A stretch of DNA of 64,000 nt from Herminiimonas sp. (GCF_030655415.1 NZ_JAURVN010000011.1:1-64000); one strand, 5' to 3'. Shown: positions 47,379 to 56,567, counted from the first letter of the stretch. The notes: a model not told the origin generated them from the sequence alone. Made by a program: numbers and translations.

Positions 47379-48898
47379 CAGCTCACTCCCTGCATCACAC
47401 GTGCCGACAAAGCCAGTGCGGCATGATCAGCATCCAGGAAAATCTGTTTTTTGCCTTTGATTTCTTGATACGCCTCGTGACCTTTTCCTGCCAACAAAAT
47501 GACGTCCTGTTTTGCCGCATGTTTGCCAGCCCACAGAATGGCTGTCGCGCGATCCTCAATGATGTGCGGCGCGTTTTTGGTCTCACCGATGCCGGTCACG
47601 ATTTGCGCGATGATGTCGGCAGGCTCTTCGTGACGCGGATTGTCGCTGGTGACGATGATGTGATCGGCGGCCATTACAACCTTGCCCATTTGCGGACGCT
47701 TGCCAGCATCGCGATCACCGCCACAACCGAATACACACCACAATTCGCCACCACGTTCTGTCGCGACATCACGTAAAGATGACAATGCTTTTTCCAAGGC
47801 ATCTGGCGTATGCGCGTAATCGATGACGACTAATGGCGCTTCGCCGCCGCCCAGTTGCTGCATGCGACCAGGAACTGCTGTCAGCATTTCTACCGCTGTC
47901 AGCGCCTTGCCCCAGTTAATTCCTTTGGCCAGCATCGCGCCGACTACCGCCAGTACATTGCTGATATTGAATTGGCCGACCAATTGGGTTTTGACATGCG
48001 TGCCACCAAGACTGCAGGCAAACTGGAACGAGGTACCGTTTTGCGTGCTGTGAATTTCCGTCGCGCGCAAAACATTGACGCCAGCAAATTCATTATTCGT
48101 CAGTGTATAACCGGTGATCGCCGTATCAGGATTGTTGCGCTTGATGCGTTCAACCAAACGCAAGCCCATTGCATCATCCAGATTGATGACTGCGTGCTTC
48201 AAACCCGGCCAGTCGAACAGGATATTTTTAGCTTCTTCGTACGCAGCCATATCACCGTGATAATCAAGATGATCGCGGGTGAAATTAGTGAACAGCGCGA
48301 TATCGAAATGCATGCCGGACAAACGACCTTGATGCAAACCGATGGACGAGGCTTCAATCGCCAATGTCGTCGCGCCGTGCTTGCGCATTTCTGCCAAGGT
48401 ACGTTGCAGCAATACTGCATCCGGCGTGGTGTAACCAGTTGCAGTCAAATTACCGGCAGAACCATTGCGGAATACGCCGACACCTAAGGTGCCGATAACT
48501 GCCGTTGGCTCACCCAAACGTGACAAGGCATGACCCAGCCATTGCGAGCATGATGTTTTTCCGTTGGTGCCAGTGACCGCAATGGTCGACATCGCCAAAT
48601 CAGGTTGCACGTAAAAATGTGCAGCGATATCGCCAGCATGCGCTTTCAAATTATCTACGGCGAGATGCGGCACATCCCACTCTGCGCGCCATGTGCAATC
48701 GGCAGTTTCATAAAGCACTGCGCCCGCACCGCGTTCAATCGCATCGAGAATAAATGAACGGCCATCTGCTTCATCGCCGGGATAAGCAACGAAGACGTCG
48801 CCAGCGCGCACGCTACGCGAATCAGAAGTCAATTCTGCATTCGGTGCAGTGGCTTTCAGCCAGTCCAGAACTTCCGCGATGGTAAGCAAGGAGGACAT
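47378..48898 (-). CDS. murE: UDP-MurNAc-L-Ala-D-Glu:meso-diaminopimelate ligase
   Basis: Mur ligase (506 aa) that adds the third stem residue. ATP site AVTGTNGKTSCSQWLG, then TNFTRDHLDYHGDM and DYAHTPDALEKAL, and CGGDRDAGKRPQMG. The motif DNPR (SDNPRHEEPADI) indicates specificity for meso-diaminopimelate rather than lysine, as expected in Gram-negatives. N-terminal LTSDSRSVRAGDVFVAYPG is also typical. It shares one base with ftsI and one with murF, so the cluster is tightly coupled. Confidence 0.97.
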   Translation of the reverse strand: MSSLLTIAEVLDWLKATAPNAELTSDSRSVRAGDVFVAYPGDEADGRSFILDAIERGAGAVLYETADCTWRAEWDVPHLAVDNLKAHAGDIAAHFYVQPDLAMSTIAVTGTNGKTSCSQWLGHALSRLGEPTAVIGTLGVGVFRNGSAGNLTATGYTTPDAVLLQRTLAEMRKHGATTLAIEASSIGLHQGRLSGMHFDIALFTNFTRDHLDYHGDMAAYEEAKNILFDWPGLKHAVINLDDAMGLRLVERIKRNNPDTAITGYTLTNNEFAGVNVLRATEIHSTQNGTSFQFACSLGGTHVKTQLVGQFNISNVLAVVGAMLAKGINWGKALTAVEMLTAVPGRMQQLGGGEAPLVVIDYAHTPDALEKALSSLRDVATERGGELWCVFGCGGDRDAGKRPQMGKVVMAADHIIVTSDNPRHEEPADIIAQIVTGIGETKNAPHIIEDRATAILWAGKHAAKQDVILLAGKGHEAYQEIKGKKQIFLDADHAALALSARVMQGVS

Positions 48899-50667
48899 TA
48901 CATATTCTCCAATGCAGCGTCAGCCGGAATGATGATGTTGGTGATGCTCGAATCAGGTGCCACGTTCATCGCACGCAATGCATTCGCAGTCACCGCAGCA
49001 AAAATTGGCGCAGCGACTTGACCGCCATAATGCTTGCCGGCGGATGGCTCATCGATCATCACAGCGACAATGATGCGTGGATCGGAAACTGGCGCGAAGC
49101 CGACAAACGACGATACGTATTTTTTAACGTACTGACCTTTTTCAATTTTGTAGGCAGTACCAGTTTTGCCGGCGACGCGATAGCCTGGCACTTGCGCTTG
49201 CGGTGCCGTGCCAGTTGGGCCGGCTGCCATTTCCAGCATGCCGCGCGTTGCGCGTGCGGTTTTTTCACTGATCACACGTTGCGCGATTGGTTGATCGCTG
49301 GAACGCTGAAAGGTCACTGGAATGATTTCGCCATCGCGCGCAAAGATCATGTACGCATGCGCAATCTGCAGCAAGGACACGGAGATACCGTGACCATAGC
49401 TCATGGTCGCCTGTTCAATCGGACGCCATGATTTATACGGACGCACACGGCCGGCAACTGCGCCCGGGAAGCCAACCTTAGGTTGTTGACCGAAACCGAC
49501 CGAAGTAAACATGTCCCACATTTCATGTGGTTCCATCTGCAGTGCAATTTTTGCAGTACCGACGTTGGACGATTTCTCGATCACTTGCGATACCGACATC
49601 AAGCCGCCAGCATGCGCATCGCCAATTGTCGCAGTACCAATCTTCAGTTTGCCCGGCGCGGTTTGTATCATCGTGTTCGGCGTGATGTATTTATTATCCA
49701 GCGCCAATGCAATCGTGAAAGGCTTGAGCGTAGAACCCGGCTCAAACGTGTCGGTCATTACGCGGTTACGCAATTGCGCACCGGTCAGTACCGAGCGATT
49801 GTTCGGGTTGTAAGTTGGCAGATTTGCCAGTGCCAAGACTTCGCCGGTTTTCGCATCAAGGACGACGATGCCGCCGGCTTTTGCCTTGTGCAATTCAACC
49901 GCATCTTTCAATGCCGAGAAGGCGATGTACTGAATCTTGCTGTCGAGAGACAAAGTCAAATCTTTGCCGTCGTGCGGTTCACGCACCGACTCGATATCTT
50001 CAACGATGCGGCCAAGACGATCTTTAATGACGCGACGATTACCGGTGACGCCAACCAAGGTTTTCTGGAACGCCAATTCCATCCCGTCCTGGCCTTTATC
50101 TTCAACACTGGTAAAGCCGACGACGTGCGCCATGACTTCACCTTCAGGATAGTAACGTTTGTATTCTTTACGGGTATCAATGCCGGCGATACCGAGCTTC
50201 AGAATCTTGTCGACGGTATCGAGTTCGACTTGGCGCTTCAGATAAACAAAGCCGCGATCCGAATCCAGCTTGGCGCGCAAATCACGTTCGCTCATATCGA
50301 GCAATTTCGCCAAGGCCTGAATTTTTTCTTTTGGTGCTTCCAACACATCGTCAGGAATCGCCCACACCGCACGCACCGGTATCGACGATGCTAAAACCTG
50401 GCCATTGCGATCGGTAATCTTGCCGCGGGTCGCCGGCAATTCAAGTGTGCGCGCGTAACGTGAAGCGCCCTGCTTTTGCAGGAAGTCTTTCGACATTCCT
50501 TGCAGCCACAGAGCACGGCCAGCCAGCGTTAAAAATGCGGCGAAGATCAGAAACAATACGACACGCGAACGCCACGCAGGCAGCTTTGTTGCCAGCACCG
50601 GGCTGGCTACAAAAGGCACGCCTTTACCGGCGGCGGTGCGAGAGTTACGTGATGAACCGCGCGTCAT
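48898..50667 (-). CDS. ftsI: septal transpeptidase FtsI (PBP3)
   Basis: Class B penicillin-binding protein (589 aa) that cross-links septal peptidoglycan with FtsW. One N-terminal membrane helix (VVLFLIFAAFLTLAGRALWL), a pedestal domain (GKITDRNGQVLASSIPVRAVW), and the transpeptidase domain with the active Ser in GSTLKPFTIA, SSN in EKSSNVGTAK and KTG in AGKTGTAYKI. Extra 25 residues before the helix are Arg/Lys-rich. Overlaps ftsL (ATGA) and murE. Confidence 0.97.
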   Translation of the reverse strand: MTRGSSRNSRTAAGKGVPFVASPVLATKLPAWRSRVVLFLIFAAFLTLAGRALWLQGMSKDFLQKQGASRYARTLELPATRGKITDRNGQVLASSIPVRAVWAIPDDVLEAPKEKIQALAKLLDMSERDLRAKLDSDRGFVYLKRQVELDTVDKILKLGIAGIDTRKEYKRYYPEGEVMAHVVGFTSVEDKGQDGMELAFQKTLVGVTGNRRVIKDRLGRIVEDIESVREPHDGKDLTLSLDSKIQYIAFSALKDAVELHKAKAGGIVVLDAKTGEVLALANLPTYNPNNRSVLTGAQLRNRVMTDTFEPGSTLKPFTIALALDNKYITPNTMIQTAPGKLKIGTATIGDAHAGGLMSVSQVIEKSSNVGTAKIALQMEPHEMWDMFTSVGFGQQPKVGFPGAVAGRVRPYKSWRPIEQATMSYGHGISVSLLQIAHAYMIFARDGEIIPVTFQRSSDQPIAQRVISEKTARATRGMLEMAAGPTGTAPQAQVPGYRVAGKTGTAYKIEKGQYVKKYVSSFVGFAPVSDPRIIVAVMIDEPSAGKHYGGQVAAPIFAAVTANALRAMNVAPDSSITNIIIPADAALENM

Positions 50668-50936
50668 TTCTCCCCCGTCGTCAGATATTGCGTACTGGCT
50701 GGCGATACCGACACCATGCGCAAATCGCGGCGCGCGTTCAGTTCGATACGGGAATGTTTGCCTAGCGTCGACTGATCAAGCTGCAATTGCGCCCACTCGA
50801 TATCGAGTTGACGCGATTGCGCTTGTGCGCGTTCGAGTTGAATAAACAAAGTGCGGAATTGATAATGCGCGTTCACCACTGACAAGGCGCACACCACAAG
50901 GATGCAGGTAATCAAAAGGCTGATGCGCCCGCTCAT
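50664..50936 (-). CDS. ftsL: cell division protein FtsL
   Basis: Small bitopic divisome protein (90 aa) that forms a complex with FtsB and FtsQ. One N-terminal helix ([17 protein letters not shown]) is followed by a heptad-rich coiled coil ([34 protein letters not shown]). Identification rests on length, topology and position between rsmH and ftsI, with four-base overlaps on both sides. Confidence 0.92.
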   Translation of the reverse strand: MSGRISLLITCILVVCALSVVNAHYQFRTLFIQLERAQAQSRQLDIEWAQLQLDQSTLGKHSRIELNARRDLRMVSVSPASTQYLTTGEK

Positions 50937-51901
50937 TGCGCAACTCCAGGAGCTGGCAAGCGTTCGGCAACGCGCATGACGGCTGAGCGGGAACGGGGAT
51001 TGGCACTGATTTCTTCGTCGGAAGGTTTGATGCGGGCAATCAATTTCATTTCAGGCTGCGGCAGATCGACTGCACGTATCGGCAAGCGACGGTCCGGCTG
51101 CGGCACATTGGCTTTGCCTACCATGAACTGCTTGACGATGCGATCTTCCAGCGAATGAAAGCTGATCACAACCAATCTCCCGTGCGGGGCCAAATGTTTA
51201 TAGGCTTCGCCTAAAACTACCTCGAGTTCTTCAAGCTCTTTATTGATGAAAATCCGGATAGCTTGAAAGGTGCGAGTGGCCGGGTCCTTGCCCTTCTCGC
51301 GGGTTTTAACGGTGCGTGCCACGATCTCGGCAAGCTGTCGTGTGCTTGAAATTGGTTCGACTGCCCTGCGAGCAGCAATCGCCTTTGCAATCTGAAAAGC
51401 AAACCGTTCTTCCCCATATTCGCGTATCACTTTCTCGATTTTTTGTTCGGTTTCTGTTGCCAACCACTCTGCCGCTGAAATGCCTCGCGTCGTATCCATA
51501 CGCATGTCGAGAGGCCCATCTGCACGAAAACTGAATCCCCGTGTAGCGTCGTCAACTTGCGGTGACGAAATCCCCAGATCCAGCAACACCCCATTCACCT
51601 GCTTGATACCGCGACCTGCGAGTGCTTCACCCAAGGTTGCAAAACTGTCGTGCGCAATGTCGAAGCGCGTATCGTTGATCGTTGCAGCATTCGCAATCGC
51701 TTGCGTGTCCTTGTCGAACGCCAGCAAACGTCCGCCAGCACCAAGTCGCTGCAAGATCAAACGGCTATGACCACCACGCCCGAACGTACCGTCGACGTAA
51801 ATGCCATCCGCGCGCTCGCCTTCCAGCGCCAGCGCGTCGACCGCCTCATCCAGCAACACGGTCCGGTGCTGGTATTGCTGCACCGTTTCTACATTCATCA
51901 C
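50933..51901 (-). CDS. rsmH: 16S rRNA m4C1402 methyltransferase RsmH
   Basis: S-adenosylmethionine-dependent methyltransferase (322 aa, formerly MraW) that N4-methylates C1402 in 16S r[16 protein letters not shown] starts the conserved part. SAM motifs are [15 protein letters not shown] and [35 protein letters not shown] and the C-terminal [17 protein letters not shown] follow. It lies 4 bp after mraZ and overlaps ftsL by four bases. Confidence 0.97.
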   Translation of the reverse strand: MMNVETVQQYQHRTVLLDEAVDALALEGERADGIYVDGTFGRGGHSRLILQRLGAGGRLLAFDKDTQAIANAATINDTRFDIAHDSFATLGEALAGRGIKQVNGVLLDLGISSPQVDDATRGFSFRADGPLDMRMDTTRGISAAEWLATETEQKIEKVIREYGEERFAFQIAKAIAARRAVEPISSTRQLAEIVARTVKTREKGKDPATRTFQAIRIFINKELEELEVVLGEAYKHLAPHGRLVVISFHSLEDRIVKQFMVGKANVPQPDRRLPIRAVDLPQPEMKLIARIKPSDEEISANPRSRSAVMRVAERLPAPGVAQ

Positions 51902-51905
51902 GGCG

Positions 51906-52334
51906 TCAGAAAGAAAAATCGTTTAATACATCGGGCATGCCCGCAGCGATCGCATTCGACTCGCTCTCGCCCAGCTTGGCCGCATCCCAGATTTCGAAAT
52001 GACTGCCCATGCCCATCATCATCACGTCACGCGTCAAGCCGGCTGCAGTACGCAACTCAGGAGCGATCAGGATGCGACCGGCGCTGTCGACATCGACATC
52101 GGAGGCATTGCCAAGAAAGATGCGCTGCCAGGCGCGTGCTGAAATCGGCCATTTGGCAATCTCTTCGCGACGCATTTCCCAGACGGGACGCGGGAAGAGC
52201 AGCAAACAACCGTCAGGATGTTTAGTCAGAGTGATGCGCCCCTCACACTGCAAAAGCAATGCGTCACGATGCCGAGCTGGAATAGTCATCCGGCCTTTAG
52301 CATCGAGATTGAGAGAAGACGCGCCTTGAAACAC
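51906..52334 (-). CDS. mraZ: transcriptional regulator MraZ
   Basis: AbrB-like DNA-binding protein (142 aa from GTG) that represses its own division operon in E. coli. It has two swapped-hairpin repeats: [23 protein letters not shown] and [19 protein letters not shown], the DxxGR/R-P signature. GTG at 52334 is chosen, because the protein then begins at FQGAS exactly where homologues start, and AAGGA lies 8 bases upstream. An ATG at 52364 would add ten non-conserved residues. It heads the cluster and is preceded by four GTGNN repeats at 10-bp spacing. Confidence 0.95.
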   Translation of the reverse strand: MFQGASSLNLDAKGRMTIPARHRDALLLQCEGRITLTKHPDGCLLLFPRPVWEMRREEIAKWPISARAWQRIFLGNASDVDVDSAGRILIAPELRTAAGLTRDVMMMGMGSHFEIWDAAKLGESESNAIAAGMPDVLNDFSF

Positions 52335-52396
52335 CCTGAAATCCTTTTTTAGTATGCGTTGCATGGTGATTTGCGTTTGTCTTGCGGTTCAAATTA

Positions 52397-52431
52397 CCCA
52401 CAAATAAACACTTTTTCACACTGTCGCCCAC
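52397..52431 (-). promoter_or_regulatory. MraZ-type operator: four GTGNN repeats at 10-bp period
   Basis: On the minus strand GTGGG, GTGTG, GTGTT and GTGGG occur at 52427-52431, 52417-52421, 52407-52411 and 52397-52401. They are spaced exactly 10 bp apart, so they lie on one face of the helix. MraZ in E. coli and other bacteria binds direct TGGGN repeats with about this period. The outer two copies are perfect GTGGG and the inner two are degenerate. The array overlaps the -10 of the promoter. Confidence 0.85.
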
Positions 52432-52458
52432 TTTAGAGGATGCACCAAACCCGGTCAA
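52430..52458 (-). promoter_or_regulatory. promoter of the mra/dcw cluster
   Basis: TTGACC (52453-52458) and TAAAGT (52430-52435) are separated by 17 bp on the minus strand. Transcription would start near 52423, about 90 nt before the mraZ GTG. The first GTGGG repeat overlaps the -10, fitting repression by MraZ. Confidence 0.7.
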
Positions 52459-52586
52459 GCGAAATTCAGGGGCAAAAACACTAATTTTTTCAATGAAGTC
52501 AATGACTTAGCGCATTACATTGATGCAACACGTTTGTTAAATAACCCTAAGAATTAAGCACTTATGATTGATAGTGAAAGTGGCAC

Positions 52587-52614
52587 ATCAGCTAAACACA
52601 TGTGTTTAGCTGAT
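52587..52614. promoter_or_regulatory. perfect 28-bp palindrome
   Basis: ATCAGCTAAACACA is followed directly by its exact reverse complement, with no loop. No U-rich tail follows on either side. It lies 26 bp before the candidate small ORF on the plus strand and about 150 bp after the PAP2 gene on the minus strand. A dimeric-regulator operator or an unusual terminator are both possible. Confidence 0.6.
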
Positions 52615-52640
52615 TCAGAGAATTATTTGAAGGAAAAATA

Positions 52641-52763
52641 ATGTTGCGAGATTGCGCTGAATTGCTTCGAAGAAGATCAGATGGGGCATCCAGTAAAGCA
52701 GAGCCCGCAGCCGTCTGCGTTCTTTTCATGAGGAAATGGAAAGAGATCGCGCGGTGCTTCTGA
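52641..52763 (+). CDS. candidate small ORF (40 aa), unknown
   Basis: ATG at 52641 with AAGGA about 7 bases upstream opens a 40-codon frame ending TGA at 52763. The peptide starts MLRDCAELLRRRSDG and ends FMRKWKEIARCF; it is basic and carries three cysteines. It lies between the 28-bp palindrome and the end of the convergent PAP2 gene. It matches no family known to me. The good ribosome binding site is its best support. Confidence 0.35.
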   Translation: MLRDCAELLRRRSDGASSKAEPAAVCVLFMRKWKEIARCF

Positions 52764-52766
52764 TGA

Positions 52767-53435
52767 CTACATATTGATCCGGCAAAGCCGACTACTTACC
52801 TTTTGCACCGGCGAAAAAGCAAGCGCGCCCAACGCCATGCCAGCTAATGCGTCGAGGAAGACATGCTGGCGTGTCGCCAGAGTTGAATAGATGATGAGCG
52901 CACACCACGCGTAGTTGAATAATCTGGCCGCCGTTGGCGCACCACAGGATCTTAAGTGTGCGTTTAGGTAGGCCGCGGTGAACACCGCAAATGCCACATG
53001 TAGCGACGGCATCGCATTGGCGCCGCCATCCTGGCTCTTAAGAAAAGCCAGCGCTGGATACAACTGCCAATCCACACCAAAATCCGGCACGGTGGTCGGA
53101 AAAAGCCAGAACGTCAGCAATCCCGCAATGCAAAGAAAGCCTGCGCGATATAAATAATCAAGAAATTCAGCGCGTGTTTCTATCAAACCCGATGCAATAC
53201 AAACGTAAAACCACAAAGAAGCGTACGGAATCAATGCCCACTGTTGCACGACGATCCAGTGATCGAGTGCAAAAACCGGTATGACTTGTAACGGGGAAAA
53301 CGGCGCCGGATGATCCATCACCCAGAAGTACGCGAAAAAAAATGCAGAAAAACCGATGGCGTTTCCCACAGACTTCAACAGTGCGTGCGACTTGAGGCGT
53401 CTCACGAGCGGTTGTGTCCAAAATTGGTTTTTCAA
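52767..53435 (-). CDS. PAP2-family membrane phosphatase / inositol phosphorylceramide synthase-like
   Basis: Polytopic membrane protein (222 aa) of the PAP2 superfamily. About six hydrophobic segments. The catalytic motifs seen are GGANAMPSLHVAFAVF (PSxH) and STLATRQHVFLDALAGMALG (His and Asp of the third motif). A classic KxxxxxxRP first motif is not evident, which fits the PAP2_3 subgroup rather than classic phosphatidate phosphatases. The substrate cannot be predicted; undecaprenyl pyrophosphate or a phospholipid are options. It is a lone gene between mraZ and a DUF4124 gene, oriented minus. Confidence 0.85.
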   Translation of the reverse strand: MKNQFWTQPLVRRLKSHALLKSVGNAIGFSAFFFAYFWVMDHPAPFSPLQVIPVFALDHWIVVQQWALIPYASLWFYVCIASGLIETRAEFLDYLYRAGFLCIAGLLTFWLFPTTVPDFGVDWQLYPALAFLKSQDGGANAMPSLHVAFAVFTAAYLNAHLRSCGAPTAARLFNYAWCALIIYSTLATRQHVFLDALAGMALGALAFSPVQKVSSRLCRINM

Positions 53436-53696
53436 AAATTCCCCTTATTGCACTGCGCCCCATGTCCGCACATTAAAGTGCGCAAGAAAGCTTGATCTGA
53501 TGATAGGCAATGAGCTTCCATTGGCACGTTGATTATTTGATGGAGGACGATTGCACTTTTCTAATGTTCGGGGCTTATCTGCTACCTACTTTATGTAGCT
53601 AACTACCACTCGAACCAGCATCTATCCGGCAGATTGGAGTGGAATACCGCCATTTTGTTCAAATAACTCGACAAGTTTCGAGCAACGAAGAACGCG

Positions 53697-54179
53697 CTAT
53701 TCTTGCGACGGCAATCCACATTTGACAGAAGGGTCGGCCACCGGCGTGCAGTATTTATAGGCTTCTTCTCTAGTACCACCTTCAACCCGCATGAAAGGAG
53801 CAAAGCATTCCTGGCTTTCGCGATATGCGCGCATCAATTGTTCGCAATCTGCGTTCTTGTTATCGACGACTGGGGGTGCACTTTTTGGATCTGCAGACTG
53901 ATCGGCCGCTTTCGTAGCCGCAGCGTCGGCGCGCGCCCTATTGGCTGACTCGACCAGCTCTTTCTCTTTGGCGACACGCTCCAAAGCTTCTTGACGTTGC
54001 TTTTCACTGACGCGCGATGCACTGGTATCCACCTTGGTGGCGACGTCCTTGTAGCGCGGCGGTACCGTATCCGAAATCTGCGTGCGTCCGTTTTCATCAA
54101 CCCACTGATAAATCGTCGTCGCATAAGCTGTGGAAAACAGCATGCTGCAAGCAAATAGAAACGCCATTTTGCTAGTCAT
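53697..54179 (-). CDS. DUF4124-domain exported protein
   Basis: A 160-residue protein with a signal peptide (KMAFLFACSMLFSTAYA). A DUF4124 domain follows: TIYQWVDENGRTQISDTVPPRYKDV, a WW-like segment common in proteobacterial periplasmic proteins. Residues about 50-105 form a charged Ala/Lys/Glu-rich helix. The C-terminal part has four cysteines (DCEQL, QECFAPF, KYCTPV, VKCGL) that could form two disulfides in the periplasm. The function is unknown. Confidence 0.85.
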   Translation of the reverse strand: MTSKMAFLFACSMLFSTAYATTIYQWVDENGRTQISDTVPPRYKDVATKVDTSASRVSEKQRQEALERVAKEKELVESANRARADAAATKAADQSADPKSAPPVVDNKNADCEQLMRAYRESQECFAPFMRVEGGTREEAYKYCTPVADPSVKCGLPSQE

Positions 54180-54254
54180 GATTGCCTCATTTCTTTAGAT
54201 ATGTGGCCAACATCGTCAAAAGCATCGCACACCGGACATAGATCTGAACTTACT

Positions 54255-54398
54255 TCAGTAACGAATTCCGAATATCCCGATCAAGCCGATGGCGATCAAA
54301 TAAATCGCAACGATAAAATTCAACAAGCGTGGCATCAACAGAATCAAAACACCAGCGATCAGAGAAATCAGTGGAGCCAAGGTAATGTGCAAATTCAT
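54255..54398 (-). CDS. DUF3096 small membrane protein
   Basis: A 47-residue hydrophobic peptide: MNLHITLAPLISLIAGVLILL, then PRLLNFIVAIYLIAIGLIGIFG. Two membrane helices form a hairpin. This matches the DUF3096 family of tiny inner-membrane proteins, function unknown. The ATG at 54398 has AAAGGA 7 bases upstream. The frame opens further upstream at 54437 but that lead lacks support. Confidence 0.82.
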   Translation of the reverse strand: MNLHITLAPLISLIAGVLILLMPRLLNFIVAIYLIAIGLIGIFGIRY

Positions 54399-54541
54399 GG
54401 AAATTCCTTTTATTAAAATTATGCACCGCATGTGCATATCGAACTAGCTTACCCCATCTGTCCAGGATCTTGTGTGCGACGGCGAACTGTTCGTAGCAGC
54501 AGCGATAATCGACGATTAGAATGACGGGTAGACTCTTTTAA

Positions 54542-54943
<402 letters not shown>

Positions 54944-54986
54944 GCTGCGCTTATTTTTGAATTTCTGATCAGACCAGCGCAAAGAA

Positions 54987-55016
54987 AAAGGCGATGCGAA
55001 TCATCGCACCGCCTTT
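54987..55016. terminator. bidirectional terminator, VOC gene / rnpB
   Basis: AAAGGCG (54987-54993) pairs with CGCCTTT (55010-55016), with an inner TGCGA/TCGCA pair and one A-C mismatch. The minus strand continues TTTTTCTTT. It follows the 3' end of rnpB by about 10 bp. Confidence 0.85.
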
Positions 55017-55026
55017 GAATAAAGTT

Positions 55027-55345
55027 GAAGCAAGCCGATAGGCCGGATTCTGTTACGGCGCATGAGCAAGCCCATGCGCTATGACAACCATTCCTCTAGG
55101 CCGTGAATTACTCCACGGCTCAAGCTTTCTACCCGCACGCTCCGCGAGCAACGTCAACGCGTGCCTATTTGAAATTGCTCCAGGTGGAGGTTACCGCGTT
55201 TCACCGTAACTAAATACGCTCGTCTCTGTGGCCCTATTCCTCGCCTCACGGCGGACGGCCATTAACCGTCACCCTGCTCTATGGAGTCCGGACCTTCCTC
55301 CCGCCATCACCGAAATGACAGCCAGCGGTTGTCTTGGCTTGCTTC
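55027..55345 (-). ncRNA. rnpB: RNase P RNA, type A
   Basis: The ribozyme RNA of RNase P, which cuts tRNA 5' leaders. On the minus strand the 5' end GAAGCAAGCC pairs with the 3' end CGGCTTGCTTC (P1). The conserved elements are GAGGAAGGTCCGGACTCC early (P4/J region), GGGTAGAAAGCTTGAGCC-type segments, and ACAGAATCCGGCC near the 3' end. At about 319 nt it is somewhat short for the class. A -10 element TACAAT lies 7 bp before the predicted 5' end, and a terminator follows the 3' end. Confidence 0.95.
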
Positions 55346-55352
55346 AGCCGAC

Positions 55353-55358
55353 ATTGTA
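55353..55358 (-). promoter_or_regulatory. -10 element of rnpB
   Basis: TACAAT on the minus strand, 7 bp before the predicted rnpB 5' end at 55345. The -35 region is weak. Confidence 0.6.
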
Positions 55359-55368
55359 GCCGCTCACG

Positions 55369-55425
55369 CAGGGAAAGACTCGGATAATGTCTTATCATCC
55401 GTCTGACTATGCCGAGTCTGCCCTG
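55369..55425. other. inverted repeat upstream of rnpB
   Basis: CAGGGAAAGACTCGG (55369-55383) and CCGAGTCTGCCCTG (55412-55425) are complementary over 13 pairs with a small bulge, around a 28-nt loop. The inner arm covers the -35 region of rnpB. It may be an operator, a terminator for transcription arriving from the right, or a small RNA. Confidence 0.5.
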
Positions 55426-55744
55426 CACCATCACTCTCGATTCTAATTAAACAAGCCGCATGAAACGGTACGAAAAGCCTGCTGATTTGACGTGAGCTTG
55501 CTATCTCGATCACAAGACTTCGCCTTCCACTCTCCAAACTTCTGCGGACGTTATCCAGCTTCTGATTCTGGATAAACCGCCTGTGTACGCTTACCCTTGC
55601 AGTATGATTGCTGAAGCTGCGGCTTGAGTTGTCACAAGAAACCGCAATTCATTGCGCGCCCCAGCACATAATCCTGATCGCGTTTACAAGTTTATTTGCC
55701 GGATCATTAACGCTGCTTCCAGCGTTTGCCAAGAGACCATAAAA
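55426..55744. other. intergenic region upstream of the cytochrome genes
   Basis: About 320 bp with no credible gene. An ATG frame from 55652 runs into the cytochrome but lacks a signal-peptide-like start. TCTGGATAA/TTCTGGATAA near 55562-55577 is a short direct repetition. No clear promoter was recognised. Confidence 0.4.
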
Positions 55745-56497
55745 ATGAGTGAATCATTCACCATGCGCATCAATCAGTACACGCTTGCCAGATCCGCGCT
55801 GAGATCCGTGCTCATCGCTGGCATCACGATCTTCACATTCAGCAGCAACTTTGCGCATGCTGAAGAAGCCAGAGTTCCCGACACGATCGCGCAGCGCGTC
55901 GCCGCTTGCGTGGTTTGCCACGGCAAAGAAGGTCGCGCTGGCAGCGATGGTTACTATCCGCGTATCGCGGGCAAACCCGCCGGCTATCTATACAACCAAC
56001 TTATCAATTTCCGCGACGGTAAGCGCACCTATCCCGTCATGACGGCTATGCTGGAAAACATGTCGGATGCCTATCTGCGAGAGATCGCACAATATTTTTC
56101 TGACCAACATCCGCCCTATCCAGAGCCACAACCAACGCAATCCACCCAAACTGAGCGAGAACGTGGTCGCGTATTGGTACATGACGGCGACAAGGCCAAA
56201 GGCATTCCGGCTTGCGTCGCCTGCCATAGCGCAAAAATGACAGGTACTGCACCAGCGATTCCCGGCCTGATCGGTTTGCCACGTGATTATTTACTCGGGC
56301 AGATAGGCGCATGGAAAATCGGCACACGCAAAGCCGCCACACCAGATTGCATGGCGCACATCGTGCAAAAAATGGATGCCGCCGACATCAGCGCAGTGAC
56401 CGCATGGTTATCCGAACAGCGCGTGCCGGCAGATGCGTCGCCAGCGCCTGCGCTAAAAATCAAACTGCCACTGGAATGCGGCAAGCTGTCGCCTTGA
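55745..56497 (+). CDS. diheme cytochrome c (c4-like)
   Basis: Exported electron carrier (250 aa from ATG 55745). Signal peptide (SVLIAGITIFTFSSNFAHA), then two cytochrome c domains with haem motifs CVVCH and CVACH. Segments GSDGYYPRIAGKPAGYLYNQLINFRDGKR and PGLIGLPRDYLLGQIGAWKIGTRK resemble cytochrome c4-type folds. The first domain would take its distal Met in the M-rich YPVMTAMLENMSD region. An ATG at 55763 is an alternative start. It lies 70 bp before a triheme cytochrome c on the same strand; they probably form an electron-transfer pair. No dehydrogenase or oxidase gene is adjacent. Confidence 0.88.
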   Translation: MSESFTMRINQYTLARSALRSVLIAGITIFTFSSNFAHAEEARVPDTIAQRVAACVVCHGKEGRAGSDGYYPRIAGKPAGYLYNQLINFRDGKRTYPVMTAMLENMSDAYLREIAQYFSDQHPPYPEPQPTQSTQTERERGRVLVHDGDKAKGIPACVACHSAKMTGTAPAIPGLIGLPRDYLLGQIGAWKIGTRKAATPDCMAHIVQKMDAADISAVTAWLSEQRVPADASPAPALKIKLPLECGKLSP

Positions 56498-56567
56498 GCC
56501 TGATGACCGGCTCACGCCATCAAGTCGTTGAAATAAGTAAAAGTAAGCAAAGACAAATATAGAGCAG

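Noticed and set aside
49483..50394. 303-codon open frame on the plus strand
   Set aside because: Antisense to ftsI, with composition typical of a shadow frame of a GC-moderate gene.
55652..55744. N-terminal extension of the diheme cytochrome
   Set aside because: It would place about 31 polar residues before the signal peptide; the ATG at 55745 gives a better export signal.
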